Source: Mansonella perstans (lineage: Eukaryota; Nematoda; Chromadorea; Rhabditida; Onchocercidae). From it: a stretch of 64,000 bases of DNA. Position numbers and translations under genes: made by a program. The stretch spans positions 62,001 through 126,000 of the forward strand of contig JBAMDO010000163.1 of NCBI GenBank assembly GCA_037074765.1, in the 5' to 3' direction. Shown one piece after another: positions 33,711-45,722 of this stretch. The notes beneath the pieces were generated by a model that did no database searches, had not been told where the DNA came from, and saw only the letters and a program-made list of their open reading frames with translations. Positions within the stretch are counted from its first letter, which is position 1; each line of letters begins with the position of its first letter.

Positions 33711-35741
33711 TTAATAATCCTAACATTGATCATTAGTTTTGTTCGTTTTACCATTTGTGCAATTTCTGTTATTCCTGTTTTGTTTTTTTTTTTTTGTTTC
33801 CTCTTTTTTTTCTCTTTCTCTTTTTTATTTTTAAATAGAAGTTTGGCAAGCTTCCTATTTTAACCAACTTTTGCATTTATGTATAAATTTTTTTTGCTTG
33901 GAAAAGAAACCGAAATGAAGTTAATTTTCAAAAATCCAAAAAATCAATATTTATGTTAGAAAATGAAAATAGACGTAAAATTTAATTGCAGTAAAAGAAG
34001 TAAAAATTTTATGATTTATAAATAAAATAAAAGTATGATTTTTCGATAAAAAAAAAATTCAATTTTTGATTTACTCAAATATTTGATTAAATTTACGATA
34101 TAAATTTCTCATCGAAATTATTCTTCCTTTCTTTTTTTTTTTTTTTTCTGCTGAGAAAAACGATTATTTTAATTTATATCATATGAAAATTAATAAATGT
34201 TGCTTGATTAATGAGTAATGTTGTCTGTTGTAATTAATTAACAAAATAATGAAATGTTAATTGTTAAAGTTATTTAAATTAAATGTTCAATTATATATAT
34301 ATTAGCATATATCATCTAAAGATTAATCGTCCCATTCGCCTTCTCAATTCTTTTTATCATTCATTCATAAATTATTGATAGGAATTAATGGGAAATATTA
34401 TTGAATTGCATCTATGAATTTTACTTCTCCCTCTGTCTCTCTCTTTGTATCGCAATCTTTATCTAATTTCAATTATCCAAAGAAGTTAAAGATATTAAAT
34501 TATCGAAAATTTAGTTAATTTACTAGCCTTTTAGCATAATCTTAGCTATGTTGTAAACTTCAATTCTCAGCATTTCCCTATCATTTCACTCATTGTTTCC
34601 TATCTCCAATAACAGCTGGTGGAAAATTCCTTTTTCTCATTGTTGTAACAAATTAGGAATCTTATTTAACTTTATAAAATTAAAATTTGTTTCTTTTTCA
34701 AGTTCAAATATGAATTTTTTTATCAGTACTTATCAAAACACAACTTTTTATCAATAATTATTTCTCGTTAATTAATAAAATGATTTGTATTTTATAGTTA
34801 ACAAATAAATTTATGATCAATTTTTTTTCTTAACAAGTACTGATATCAATAATACAAATCTTTCCTATTTTTAGAGATTTTTTTTTTTCATTTTTTAATT
34901 AAATTTATTAAATAAACTAAAATTTTTTTAATAAGGATTTTTTTTGCTTCTTTTTATTTTATGTTCTTTTTTTTTAAATAAATTTAGACCAAAAAAAAAG
35001 CAAACATTAAATTAAATTTATTGTTTTTTTGAAATAAAATTCTTCATAACTTTTTACTACAAATTTTAAATTGAAAAAATTTTTTTCAAAAAGTTTAGCA
35101 TACCAGAAATTCGCAAAACAAAATGAGAAGTAAATGATCATTTAAGTGTGATTGTATTTAGAAACTAAGATAAATTAATGGCAAGCGGAAATGACAAAAC
35201 AGTTAATTTCGCATTGATTTTTAATCATTCCTTTGGTAATTATCCAAAATTTTCTTTTCCAATTTGTTCTTGTCAAATAAAAAAAAAGCGAAAAAGTGTT
35301 TGCATGTGCTATGCAGACGACATTCATCACACAGACATTGTTTTTCTTTAAATATTAAATGTATGAATTCATTAACTAATTCCAATACATTTTCAAAATT
35401 AAATGCAAACTCAATTTCAATTAAATTAAAGAATGTTTTCAATTAAATTTAATTCTTCGTTTTTTTCAATCGTTATTAGCATTTTAAATGGTTGTTTTTG
35501 TAATTTGAAAAAAAAGTCATAGAATAAATAATTTTTTTTTTCCTACCAAAATTATCGTTTTTTAGAAAAAAAAGTTTTTTTTCGAAAAAATTTGTCGCAT
35601 TTTCATGAAGGATGTTTCTGTAGCATTATTTTGGAAACAGTGGAAATGCTCCTGCGAAGCAATTATTTAATGTGAAAAAAATCTTCGCTAATTTTACTTT
35701 TTAAATTTTTTAGATTAATTTAATAGGGTTTTTCATATTTT

Positions 35742-35743
35742 AG
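35742..35743 (+). promoter_or_regulatory. Probable spliced-leader acceptor of the acyltransferase gene
   Basis: TTTTTCATATTTTAG ends at 35743, 17 bases before the ATG at 35761. No stop separates the acceptor from the ATG, so a cis-spliced upstream exon is also possible. The geometry matches that proposed for the mind bomb gene. Confidence 0.5.
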
Positions 35744-35760
35744 ATTATTTTGAAATTGGG

Positions 35761-37972
35761 ATGTTAAGAGTATTTGAAACAGATGACGAGTTGAAAGAAG
35801 CCGAAAGGTTAACTAGTGATTCGATCTTTCTGCTACCCATTCATTATTCCATACGACATGAACGTTTGGGCATTTTTCCGGAAGCAAAATGTACAATATT
35901 GGGATGTCCAGAAAAGGCACCCTTCATATGGATGGTGATACGACGCAACAAGTTTACAAGGTTATTTAACAAGGGGAAGTATAATTTAATTTATTTCATA
36001 AGAAATAAAAATTATCCGGTAATCCGGAAGTTTGATTTCATTTGTTAAATGAAAATAAATTAGGGAATTTCATATTCTATTTATTTATTTATTTTTTTAC
36101 AATTTCTTTAATAAAAGTATGATAAATTTACATTATTTTACTTATATATTTCAATTTTTTTCACCTCTATTATCGTTTTCATAGGTTTTTTTCCGGTCTT
36201 TTTTTCCTTTCCGTTTTCTGGATCGAATGAACAATACCCGTAAGGTTGTAAGGTTACTGAAAGTAATGTTTGATAGAATAGGCGTTTGATTTTAGTGAAG
36301 AAACGGAAAAAGCGGAAAAAGGAAAAGGAAATCAAAGGAGAAAGAAAGGAGGAGTATATTTGACGTGAAATCCTGAAAATGGTGGATGAATGATGATGTA
36401 GGAGCAGGAAAGGAAGGATATTGAAGGAGAGAGGAGGTGAAGAAAATCGAAAAGGAAAAGAAAGGAGGATGGTGTACAGGTGAGCTTGCTTTAGGGCACA
36501 CGTGTTCGTATGCAGTCGTATGCAATGTTTTGTCGACGTCGACGATATCGACGAATTCTTGACTCACGCAATTCCACATCTTCTCGAATTAGATGAATTT
36601 GCTGCACGAATTCTTGGCATACATTTGAGCAGGTTTTCATTTTTTTTTTTTTACCTTTTGCGTAGTTCTCTTTCCTTTTTCTCTTTATCATTTAAGACAG
36701 GGATAATCCATCGAGAAATATTAAACATAAGCTTGCGGTTTGAACTTTTGTTCAACTTAAAAATTTTCGTTTGTCCCAAAAATTAAAAATTTTTATTTAT
36801 TCCGAAAATTTTAAAAATTCTTCGAAGTTTTATGCTTTGATTAATTGAAATTTAATTGATTAAATGTTCCATTTTTTTTTTTAATTTATCCAACAAATTT
36901 AGTCGAATTTATTCAACAAATTTTAGTCGAATGACCGAACTGCTTTCAACTCATTTTGATTTCTCATCTCCAAGCTATCTATCTAATTATTTCATTATCG
37001 ACAAACATAAGCAAAAAGAGATTGTTGGTATGGATATCAAACTTCCTGATGGTTATTCATTTTTGGAACTTGATCCGAAGGTTTGTTCATTTGTTAGACA
37101 TGTTGATACGGTTTGCTTCATTGTTATATACTGGTAATGAATTTATGATAATGAATAATTCTTGATTCTATCATTTGAAGATCTTTGGTCATGTTTTAGC
37201 TTCATGCTGATACGGTAGCAAGTTGTTGGAAATTTTCCGCACATGGTGAGCGTGATCAATTTGAGGCAAAAATTCGTCGATTACCATCAGTTGGTGTTCA
37301 AAATGATGATGGAACATTGGTATCATTCACCGTTTTGGATGCTTCCGGATTCTTCAACAATCAGTTCACGTTTGTGGAGCATCGCCAACGTGGATTAGCT
37401 GATCGCAGTGAGCTGAAATTATGCCAGAAAGTTTGTCCTTTTATAACTCTTCCGTCATTCAATATAGGTATTACGAGTTTGAAATTATTTTATTTTACTT
37501 AATTACATATTTTGTTTGAATTATTGTCCATTAATTTTAATTGATTTGACGGATTATATTTTATTCATAGAGTTGTTGTGCTTGGAATTGGAACTTATTT
37601 CAATTATATGGAAGAATCTAAACGAATTTTATGGAAAATTTCTTTAAAACTGTACCAAATTCATAAATAATATTCCAGCAGAAAAGAATTTCAGTGCATT
37701 AAAATCCTCGTCCTCATTTCATTAATTCTTGTTTCCTTTTCTCTAATCAAATGAAAGTTAGTTAGGAGTGCTTCTGCAAATTGAATATTTTATTTCAATT
37801 TCAGGTAATATCATTTGGTTTACATCCGATGAAATTTGTAGAACATGAAAATACGGCAGTTTTGGATCGATCTCTCCGGTCACAGTGGTGGAGTACTGTA
37901 AATGATGAAGCTGGCATTCCAGTTATTAACGATCATCGTGTCGTCTATCGACGATTAGCGTCACATTTGTAA
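35761..37972 (+). CDS. Glycine N-acyltransferase-like (GLYAT family) enzyme
   Basis: Members of this GNAT-fold family transfer an acyl group from acyl-CoA to glycine or another amino acid. Five exons join in frame: 35761-35960, 36495-36632, 36927-37080, 37200-37430 and 37805-37972, giving 296 residues, the same length as human GLYAT. The first two exons form the GLYAT N-terminal domain. From about residue 150 the C-terminal domain shows LPDGYSFLELDPK, LHADTVASCWKFS, NDDGTLVSFTVLDASGFF, EHRQRGLADR and VISFGLHPM, parallel to the human LD..HA..V...W, G.PV.W.L.D.TGE, PEYR..GL and K....GFP blocks. The R-Q-R-G-L region is the acetyl-CoA-binding loop. No membrane segment or clear targeting peptide is visible. 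The third exon has two in-frame acceptors 24 bases apart; the upstream one would give 304 residues. Family assignment is by motif order; substrate unknown. Confidence 0.85.
36290..36480 (+). repeat. Purine-rich intronic tract
   Basis: In the first intron of the acyltransferase gene about 190 bases are strongly purine-biased on the plus strand (GGAAAAAG-, GGAGAAAG- and GAGGAGG-type units). The tract ends just before the second exon's acceptor at 36493-36494 and leaves little polypyrimidine upstream of it. It could act as an intronic splicing enhancer or form triplex DNA. Confidence 0.6.
36901..36926 (+). promoter_or_regulatory. Duplicated 3' splice site, 24 bases apart, both in frame
   Basis: A short direct repeat, CAACAAATTTAGTCGAA then CAACAAATTTTAGTCGAAT, places two AG acceptors ending at 36902 and 36926. 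Either one restores the same codon phase from the previous exon. Use of the first adds eight residues to the enzyme's linker. Confidence 0.7.
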
Positions 37973-39298
37973 GTTTAACCGGATTTTATGAAATACGTTT
38001 TAAAATAACATTAAACTGCAAAACGCATGGAAACTTAACGATGGATTTCGAATTCTTGAAATTTCGAAATAAGTACAAAATATTTCTTATTCAAATCACA
38101 TATCATTATCATACATCAAAATTCTTCTGATGTGATTTGAATTTTAAATTATTCGATATAATTGGCATGAAAATTTGTTAAATGTTATTTCCAAGCGAAT
38201 AATTTTGAGTGTTTACAACTTATGCATTCCATACTTCCTGTGAAATATTGTCATCAATGTTTCACTGTTCTGCTTCAATGCTTAATTATTAATTTCATTG
38301 TTAAAATAAATGACACCAAAGATTGAATTATTTATGAAGAGTTTGCTAAATTTAAAACATTTTGCGATACGTATATTTTGGTCATTCGAAATTTCAGCTA
38401 CATTCAAAGGATGTTTTTCTTTGTAAATTATTTCAAATTTTGTTAAAAATTCAGCAGTATGTCATCATTTATTAAAGAGCACGTTATGAGGTCACTATAT
38501 AATTCATGATAACTTTCAAAAAATTCTTACTTTTAAGAATGACACTATCGATTATTTGTTTTTTCATTTCTTATTTCCGCTCATGTTTATGTAATATATG
38601 TTTCTTTTCGTATGGCATTTTGCTGCATTTTCTCTGTTTTTTTTTTTTTTTTGTTAAATTATTTAATGAAATTTATCATCAAACTAATTGGTAACAATAT
38701 TTTATGCATTTTGCACAATGTAACAAAAGTTACGATAAATTCTGTGAATTTCAAAGTGATCTCAGAGTTGCTGATAAGACTATGATAAGATGGAATGATG
38801 CTAAAATATTCGCAAAATAGCTGTCAGAAAATTTCCGAATCACAATACAGTTTTCTAGTATCAATTATTTCAAATTAAAATGCTTATGAAACAAATGATT
38901 TGATAAATCCTTTGTCCAAAAATTATACATCGCCGGCACATTGTAAGGAACCTTTCGTTTCATTGTGGGAATATTGTAATCTTTAAGTGTATGTATGATT
39001 TTTAAGAAAAGTTAGAACAGTCATTCTCTGTTTAATACCTAAAAGTTATGTGAAAATATTGTAAGCCAAAGCTATTAATCTCCGCTACAAAACATGGCAT
39101 CCACCTAAAAGCTTTATCCCGTTTCACATCAATCCTTTTACAACATTCTTCGTCAGCTTTTTGCTCTTCACTTACTTCTTTTGTTCATTATCATTTGTTA
39201 AAAAGCTCTCTCGATTAATCCTTCCAACAATTTCGCTCATTTTTGGTTATCATTATTCTGTATTAGATATTATCGTTGTATTAATGCTTGCGGAATAA

Positions 39299-39320
39299 AG
39301 TTTAATTATCCAAGTTTGAG
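39299..39320 (+). other. SL1-like 22-mer outside an SL RNA gene
   Basis: These 22 bases match the canonical nematode SL1 spliced leader at 20 positions. The mismatches are the first base (A for G) and one internal T for C at 39309. The leader's conserved 3' end, CCAAGTTTGAG, is intact. What follows is TTTGACGCTG, not the GTAAAC donor that continues an SL RNA, so this is not a normal SL RNA gene. It may mark the 5' end of a reverse-transcribed, trans-spliced mRNA, or a decayed SL-related repeat. A small open frame of about 50 codons begins near 39437 but is not recognisable. Confidence 0.6.
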
Positions 39321-39390
39321 TTTGACGCTGAAGCAAACATCAACACAAAGTCCTTCCACGGAAAGTTAGTAAGCGCCAAAAGGTTTCTGC

Positions 39391-39393
<3 letters not shown>

Positions 39394-39424
<31 letters not shown>
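39394..39424. repeat. (CA)n microsatellite
   Basis: Fifteen perfect CA units, about 75 bases after the SL1-like sequence. Confidence 0.98.
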
Positions 39425-39427
<3 letters not shown>

Positions 39428-41115
39428 TATACCGAAATGAATTATACTATGGTTTCTATCGGTGATAAATTCTTGATGGTCAGTATTCGGGTAATAGCAC
39501 TTACGAATCCGATTTTCTATGTCGGAATTTTTGGACATATGCACAAATTTTATTTTTGTTCGAAACAATATTATTGTAGGAATTATATCATCATTATGGA
39601 AATCATATCTTCCTAATTTATCATTTATGAATCTTCATGATAAGTTTATTAGCGGTAGTTTTATCTTGATTTTTAGAAAATGGCAAATTTAAAGCAAAGA
39701 TATTACATAAGTTCTTTAGGTACTAGATTGTTTCCTTTTTTCCGTAAAAAAATATTTTTTGAACTACTTATGTGAAACATAAAAAACTTTTGCATATTAA
39801 TGCTTAGTATTTTAAAATAATTGATGGTTCCTAATTTCTCAATTTCGGTTGGTAACTTTGGTGATCATTCATAGACTATTTGAAAAGGCTGCATTTTTTT
39901 TCTTTCGATCCGTTGAGAATAACTTTGTTACTTTTATGCGATATGTAACCAGAGATGAAATTTTTCTAAAAAGTTTTTAGAAGCATTCTGCAAGCTTTTG
40001 CAAAAAAACGAGTCTCGATTTTTTTTTTTGCAAAAACGATTTTCAATGGGCCAAACTTTAAAAATGAAATGAGAAAAAATAGGAAAATGTGAAATGAATA
40101 GAATAAACAGAAAGAGCAGGATTAAAAGTGTTATATTCAAAAAAATTGAATGCTGGAACAAATGATAATTCGAATTAGAATAACAATAGATTAATTCAAT
40201 AGATTGATGAAAAAAATAATTTAGCATAAATGATAGGTGAAAAACCAAACAGTGTCACTTGCTTCATACCACTTTTCAGTTATTTGTTAACTAAAGGCTG
40301 CAATTGCCCAAATTTTGATGTAATAGCTCCCGAAATTTTTAAGATAATTGGTGGAAAAAGGATTGCTTTAAAAATCCAAGAAAATATGAATATTTCCTTT
40401 GTTTTTTCTCCGTTTTGAATTTCTTAATTTTAGCTAAATTAAATGTGATTCAAAAAATTTTTTTTTATTAAATTAAATTCAAAGAGACTTCAAATTTTTG
40501 TTTCATTCATTTATTTTTCATTTCTAATTTTAGTGCTGCTTTCTAATTTCACACGAAAAAAGTGATTGTTCAAAAATTCAAATATAGCTTAAAAGTTATC
40601 GCTATAGTTATAATTTTTATCACATTATTTCGAAAAATGAATGCATGCACATATAAACTCTGCAGTAAATCAGTCACAAAATATTTCACTGTTGCTTTTG
40701 ATTGAGCCTTTTTTCTGACCAGTTCTAATTTATATCAGTGATAATATTTTATTATTTTTAGTGTTATCACAATTTTTCAATTCAACAGTTTCATTTTACT
40801 TTTACCCATCTTTAGTCTTTAATATGAGTCTTTGACAAATAAATCTGGAAAGAAAGTTTTCACTTTGGGAACGAAATCGATAGTCGATCATTTTAATTAA
40901 TATAAAAAAATGGTTTTTTTTAATTAATTTGATTTCATTGCGTTCATTATTTTTCTTATTTAACAGTTTTAATCAAATTTTTTCCTACTTCATATCACTA
41001 ACATTAATTATTGAAAATAAATTTCAAAAAAAAATTGAAAGAAGCAGAAATTGTAATGTTAGAAGGTAAAGTGTGCTTCAGAAGTTAATTATAAATAGCA
41101 AAATTTCATACTGAA

Positions 41116-42218
41116 ATGCAAAATTTAATTATTTTAACTATTACACTGCTAACATCTTGCACATTTGCTCGTCGACAAACTGCTAGAGTTCAAGGAGAAT
41201 TGTTATGTGGTATGAAACCATTAAATGATAGTCGAATCGAATTATGGGATGTGAGTGATCTGAGTAAGTAAAATGCAAGTTTAATTAGTCAAAAAATATA
41301 TCATAAAAAAGTTTAAGATTATAGCAAAAAGAAAAATAAGCTACAGAGTGAAATTATTTAATAAGGTGTTTTTTTTAAATTGATTATTAAAATTCAATTT
41401 TGTTTGGATTTCTTATTTCTGGTTTTTGAAATAAATGCAATTTCAGATGCTGATGTTCAAATGTCCGATGCACGAACAAATATTGGAGGCTGTTTTCAGA
41501 TTGTTGGAAGTATTAACTCAAGCAGTCGTATCAGACCATATTTGAAAGTGTATCATAATTGTGACAGCAAAAACGGCAAGTTTGGGAAGCTACTCAAAAA
41601 AGTATAAATTTTCATGAAATTCAACTTCATTTTTTAATTCAAAATAATTTTAAGACACATAAATCAATTTATTATAAAATGATAAGAGAGAAAGAAATTA
41701 AACAATAAATTGGTGCTAAAATGAAAAAGATGTAGCGAGGTAATGAAAATTCAACTTTTTGAAAGCTGCTGTTATTGTAAAGATTTAATTTTGAGCCAGT
41801 AAAAAAGAGTATTGCATTTAACAAGTTTTTGACGGGTGAAAGGCGATAAGGAAAAAATTGGAATTAGGTAAAGTCAAAAGAAACCTTGTGTGATTGCACT
41901 GATTGCAAATTAACTAAGCATTACTATTACGCTTTAATTGCTATCTATTAGCAAATATAAGCAATTCTCCAATTTTAGTATTCTATAGCATTCAATTAGT
42001 ATTATAAAAAACCCAAATTAAATAATTTAATTTTCATTTATCATTATTGCAAAAATAATTCATTGCAGTCGTGTATCCGTGAAGTTGTTTGGGAAATTCC
42101 ATCACGATATACTTCGCAATCAAACAAAACTAAACAATTTTTTGATATTGGCAGAATAAATATGCAGATTATTTTTCCTAATGAACAAAGAAATTGCTCA
42201 AAATCTGTTAGAGACTAA
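41116..42218 (+). CDS. Transthyretin-like secreted protein, copy 1 (intact)
   Basis: Nematode TTR-family secreted protein, a small beta-sandwich related in fold to transthyretin; most members have no known ligand. Three exons, 41116-41263, 41447-41601 and 42069-42218, keep frame and give 150 residues. A signal peptide (MQNLIILTITLLTSCTFA) is followed by the family opening GELLCGMKPL, then RPYLKVYHNCD and SCIREVVWEIPSRYTS. The family's conserved cysteines (LLCG, YHNC, SCIR) are all present. The first two exon boundaries match those of the two other copies. A plausible leader acceptor ends at 41081, and AATAAA is at 42241, 23 bases past the stop. It is secreted and was probably duplicated locally. 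The intact cysteines and splice sites make it the best candidate for the functional ancestor-like copy. Confidence 0.88.
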
Positions 42219-45200
42219 ATATACTTGAACAATTATTCGAAATAAAATATATTTGTTAAACCAGTTAAAATCCAAGAATATGCGGTTGATCATTGAAAAT
42301 TATCTTTCCTGGTTGATAAAATGTCAACTTGTAAGTAATACATTATATTGATGGTTTGTTTATGTATCTGAAAGGGTAAATAGAGAAAATAGTCCAGCGA
42401 ATTAACGATATAGGAAAGGCTGACTAATTGAGAAGTGAAGTTGTTGATTTTTGCAACTGTCGAAAGGATTTAGGACCATCAACCTTCCTTATATGATATT
42501 AGCAATCTTGGTAAGCTCATTGAAAAACTCTAAATCTGATTCAGTTTTATATGGAAGCGTCTGTCGGTAAGTATCCTAGCCCGTCGTATGATATGTTTCA
42601 GTATGAAAAAACGAATGAAATGATGATGTATGCAACATATATACAATATGATTACAAAGATTTTTTTATCAAAAAGTCATAAATATTGGTTGTACAACAA
42701 AGATTTAGAGTAAAATAAAATAAGTGACCATTAATTACTTGTTGAGGACTCTTTATTGATACTAAAATTAATTTATATATTGATATCTGAAAAAATTAAT
42801 GTAACGAAAAGATGTGCAATTGTAGTTCAGGAAAATATCCCCGTGACATAACTTAAATTCAATTTTACCATGAAAAAAGAATTTGAAGAAAAGCAGTCTT
42901 TCGAATTTATTAGCTTTCTTTTTTTGCATTTGACTTTTTCGCATTTTTTAGACGAACCAAAATGAAATGATGTAAATGATAACAATAAAACTGGATTTCA
43001 TGCAGAGAAACAAATTATTGTCAGCAATTTTTTATCACAAATTAAACTTTTTTCTAGACTTTTTTTTCAATTTTAAAGGTCTCTTCAAACGTTGCTTTTC
43101 AATGCAAAATGGATAACTAATCATTAATTTTTTGTGCGGAAAGTTCTGAAATTGGAGGGTTCGCTGAAAATTGAAATACTGTTTGGCTAGTGTAGGATGA
43201 TGTCAGATGAACTTTTTTAATATCAATCGGTGATCCATGAAATCATATGTGTTATATTGCTAGACCGAATCATATTTCTAAGTTTAACTGGATTTTTGTA
43301 CATGATATTAAATTCCAAGGAATTATGTTTAAATTCATTGATTGGCTGGTGTAGAACTATCTATTATCTTAACTTGGAATAATCTTTTTTTGAATCATTC
43401 AATTTAATTTTTAATTATTCGCAGAATGTTCAGTTTGTTATCTGTATGTTAATATAATCATCCAAAGTGATATTCAAAGGACTAAATGTAAATGAATGAT
43501 TATTGGATATAATATGCGGATGATCATTTAAAATCCATATTATTCAAAATTTTTAGAAATCAGATTGGAAAATTAAAATTCTTTTTTTTGTATTTATTCC
43601 AAATTGATTTTAAATTTTATTGTTGCTTTGATTGAATTCTAATTTGAATTACAATAGAAAAATGATCTACAGAACGAATTAACATTAAGCTTATAGTGAA
43701 AGGTGCTCATTCTTTTAATTTTTTTAATTGCGAAGTTAATATCAAATTCACAAAATCGCATTGGGATTGGAATTCGATTATCATTGTTCAAGTACAAATG
43801 ATTTGAAAATTAACCTTCATGAAGATTTTAATCAAAATTTCATCGAACTTAATTTTGCTTATTCCTAATTAGATAAACGGTTCAGGATTGACATCGGCTT
43901 CTTCGATTAAAATGATCATAAATAATCTTGCGTGCAGTGATGTCAGAACATTTATATTAAAAAAGAATAAATTAGAAAATAGTTGCATCATTGAGAGCAA
44001 TGCTAATTATTATTTCAATTATTTGTATGAAGTAAGCTTTTTATATTCTATTACAAATTAGCTATCACAGTATATTCATTTTGAATCCAAAGATTAAAAT
44101 CACAGCAATTCGCTATCCAACTAAATTAGTAAGACTTCTCAGTAAAAAAAAAAAAAAAAAAATTGAAAATGCAATAGAGTTTTGCCAAATTACTAGTAGT
44201 ACGAACTATTTTGAAAAATAACATAAAATATGCATGAATTTAAAATACATGGGCAAGAATGGTTTCATATTTCGCTTTAATTTGAATTTTCGAATTCTTC
44301 TTTGCTTTCCTTTATCAGTCTTAGATTTCGTCGTTCCTCAAAATGTAATGTATTTATTTTGATTTAAACTTTAATATCTTGAATTTACATTATTTATTAA
44401 AATTTTACTAAAATTTATAGTGATGTTTTTATGCCAGTTACTCGAATCAGAGATAATACCTTTCCGGCTATTTGAAAAAGAAGTTCAGTTGATATAAATC
44501 ACATCAACTTGCCGTTTAATTCCTATGACAAAAACGAAAAAAGCAGTGCATAATTTTCATAAAAATGAAACAGAAAAAAGACTTTAAATTTGCAAAACTC
44601 AATGAATTAACTGTCCAAGTTTTCGCAAAAAAAAATATTAGTAAGAATTTCAACCACGCCATGATTTGTTTGTAAATGGGCAAGCAATTTGTGAAAAATG
44701 TAAGTGAATAAACGATTCAAAAAATCAAAAAAAAAAGACTAAACAAAACCATAATCCTATTTACTGGTTAGAAGCAACGAGACGATATTAATTTTAAGTT
44801 TTGAATTAAAAGTTAAATGATAGAAATATAATCGAATTTTTGGTAGGCATGCTATCTGTCTTATGCAAATTTAATTTCTTTCAAATGTAATATAGATCGA
44901 GGTCCAGTTTTTAGATATAATGCCACTACCTTTTCCTTATCATATTGTTATCGATATTGTTCATGGATGATCATAATACGCGATATCCATCACTACTGAT
45001 CTTCACCTCATTTATTGCCAGCAGTGATACATTATTATAACAAGGAAAATAGAATAGTCTTTTTTGCAATCGATTTTAAATTGTTTATTTTTCGAAATCT
45101 AACGACTCATTTTAATTATTTCTGATATTATGGAACATTTTAATTTTATTTCTGATATTATTTCAGGCATGAAATTTATAATGGCACAAAAAATGAAAAG

Positions 45201-45641
45201 CTCATTAAAACTGACTAATGCAAATACCATTTCTTTTAAATTAAAAACAAAAGTTGAAATTGCAAATTCTGTTGCAATGTCTTGAGAAAATTTTTAGTAA
45301 AGTTAATTAGCTTAATCATTCTGTTTTTTCTGTTTCTATCATAGTTTTACTTTTAGCTTTTATCTGATTTCATAAAAGTATGATTATCGCATTATCATTC
45401 AATTTAAAGTTATTACTTTCCTTTGTCTCTGTCTCAAAAAAGTGGTATTATCGAAATCACAGTTTTAATCACTGTTAACAATAACGCAAATGGCGGAAGA
45501 TCAAAAAATCAGTTGTTCCTGCGTTATATGTCAGTAAACTTATTGAAATTGTTTTGCTTTTTAGTTCATATAAAATTTTTCATTAATTAAATACAGTTCA
45601 TTTATACAATAATGCTTACACATTAAACGAACTAAAAATTT
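42219..45641. other. Intergenic DNA with part of the TTR-locus duplication
   Basis: No gene was recognised. The stretch about 43640-44340 aligns with about 57060-57450. Shared blocks include an AAAAATGATC...GAATTAAC/GAATAAAT segment and a TTTGCTTTCCTTTATCA-like segment. A short frame, MAEDQKISCSCVICQ from 45490, ends at a GTAAAC-type donor and could be a 5' exon of the next gene. Confidence 0.45.
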
Positions 45642-45722
45642 ATGATGATTATTTCAGCATATTTAATACTTTCACTAATATTGCCACTAGCACTGTTAAT
45701 ATTCCGTTGTAATAATGGTTAG
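45642..45722 (+). CDS. Possible small membrane ORF overlapping the DUF229 start
   Basis: A 26-codon frame starts at 45642 (MMIISAYLILSLILPLALL), ends in a tag after FRCNNG and overlaps the DUF229 start codon at 45715 in another frame. It is nearly all hydrophobic. It may be an upstream ORF in the leader or chance. If the acceptor ending at 45657 is used, its start codon is removed from the mRNA. Confidence 0.15.
   Translation: MMIISAYLILSLILPLALLIFRCNNG

Larger units (their letters stand above)
26426..35741. other. Nine-kilobase gene-poor interval
   Basis: No chain of frame-consistent exons was found on either strand. Open stretches here, such as those over 30145-30807, come from the minisatellite and homopolymer tracts. 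The interval holds a pyrimidine tract, a minisatellite, TG and ATT microsatellites, a perfect palindrome with a related downstream copy, and a nuclear-receptor half-site cluster, all listed separately. Distal regulatory DNA for the acyltransferase gene could lie in the last 3 kb. Confidence 0.55.
37973..41115. other. Intergenic DNA before TTR copy 1
   Basis: No gene was found in these 3.1 kb. The notable content is the SL1-like sequence at 39299, the CA microsatellite just after it, and from about 39930 the duplicated upstream flank of the TTR genes. Confidence 0.5.
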
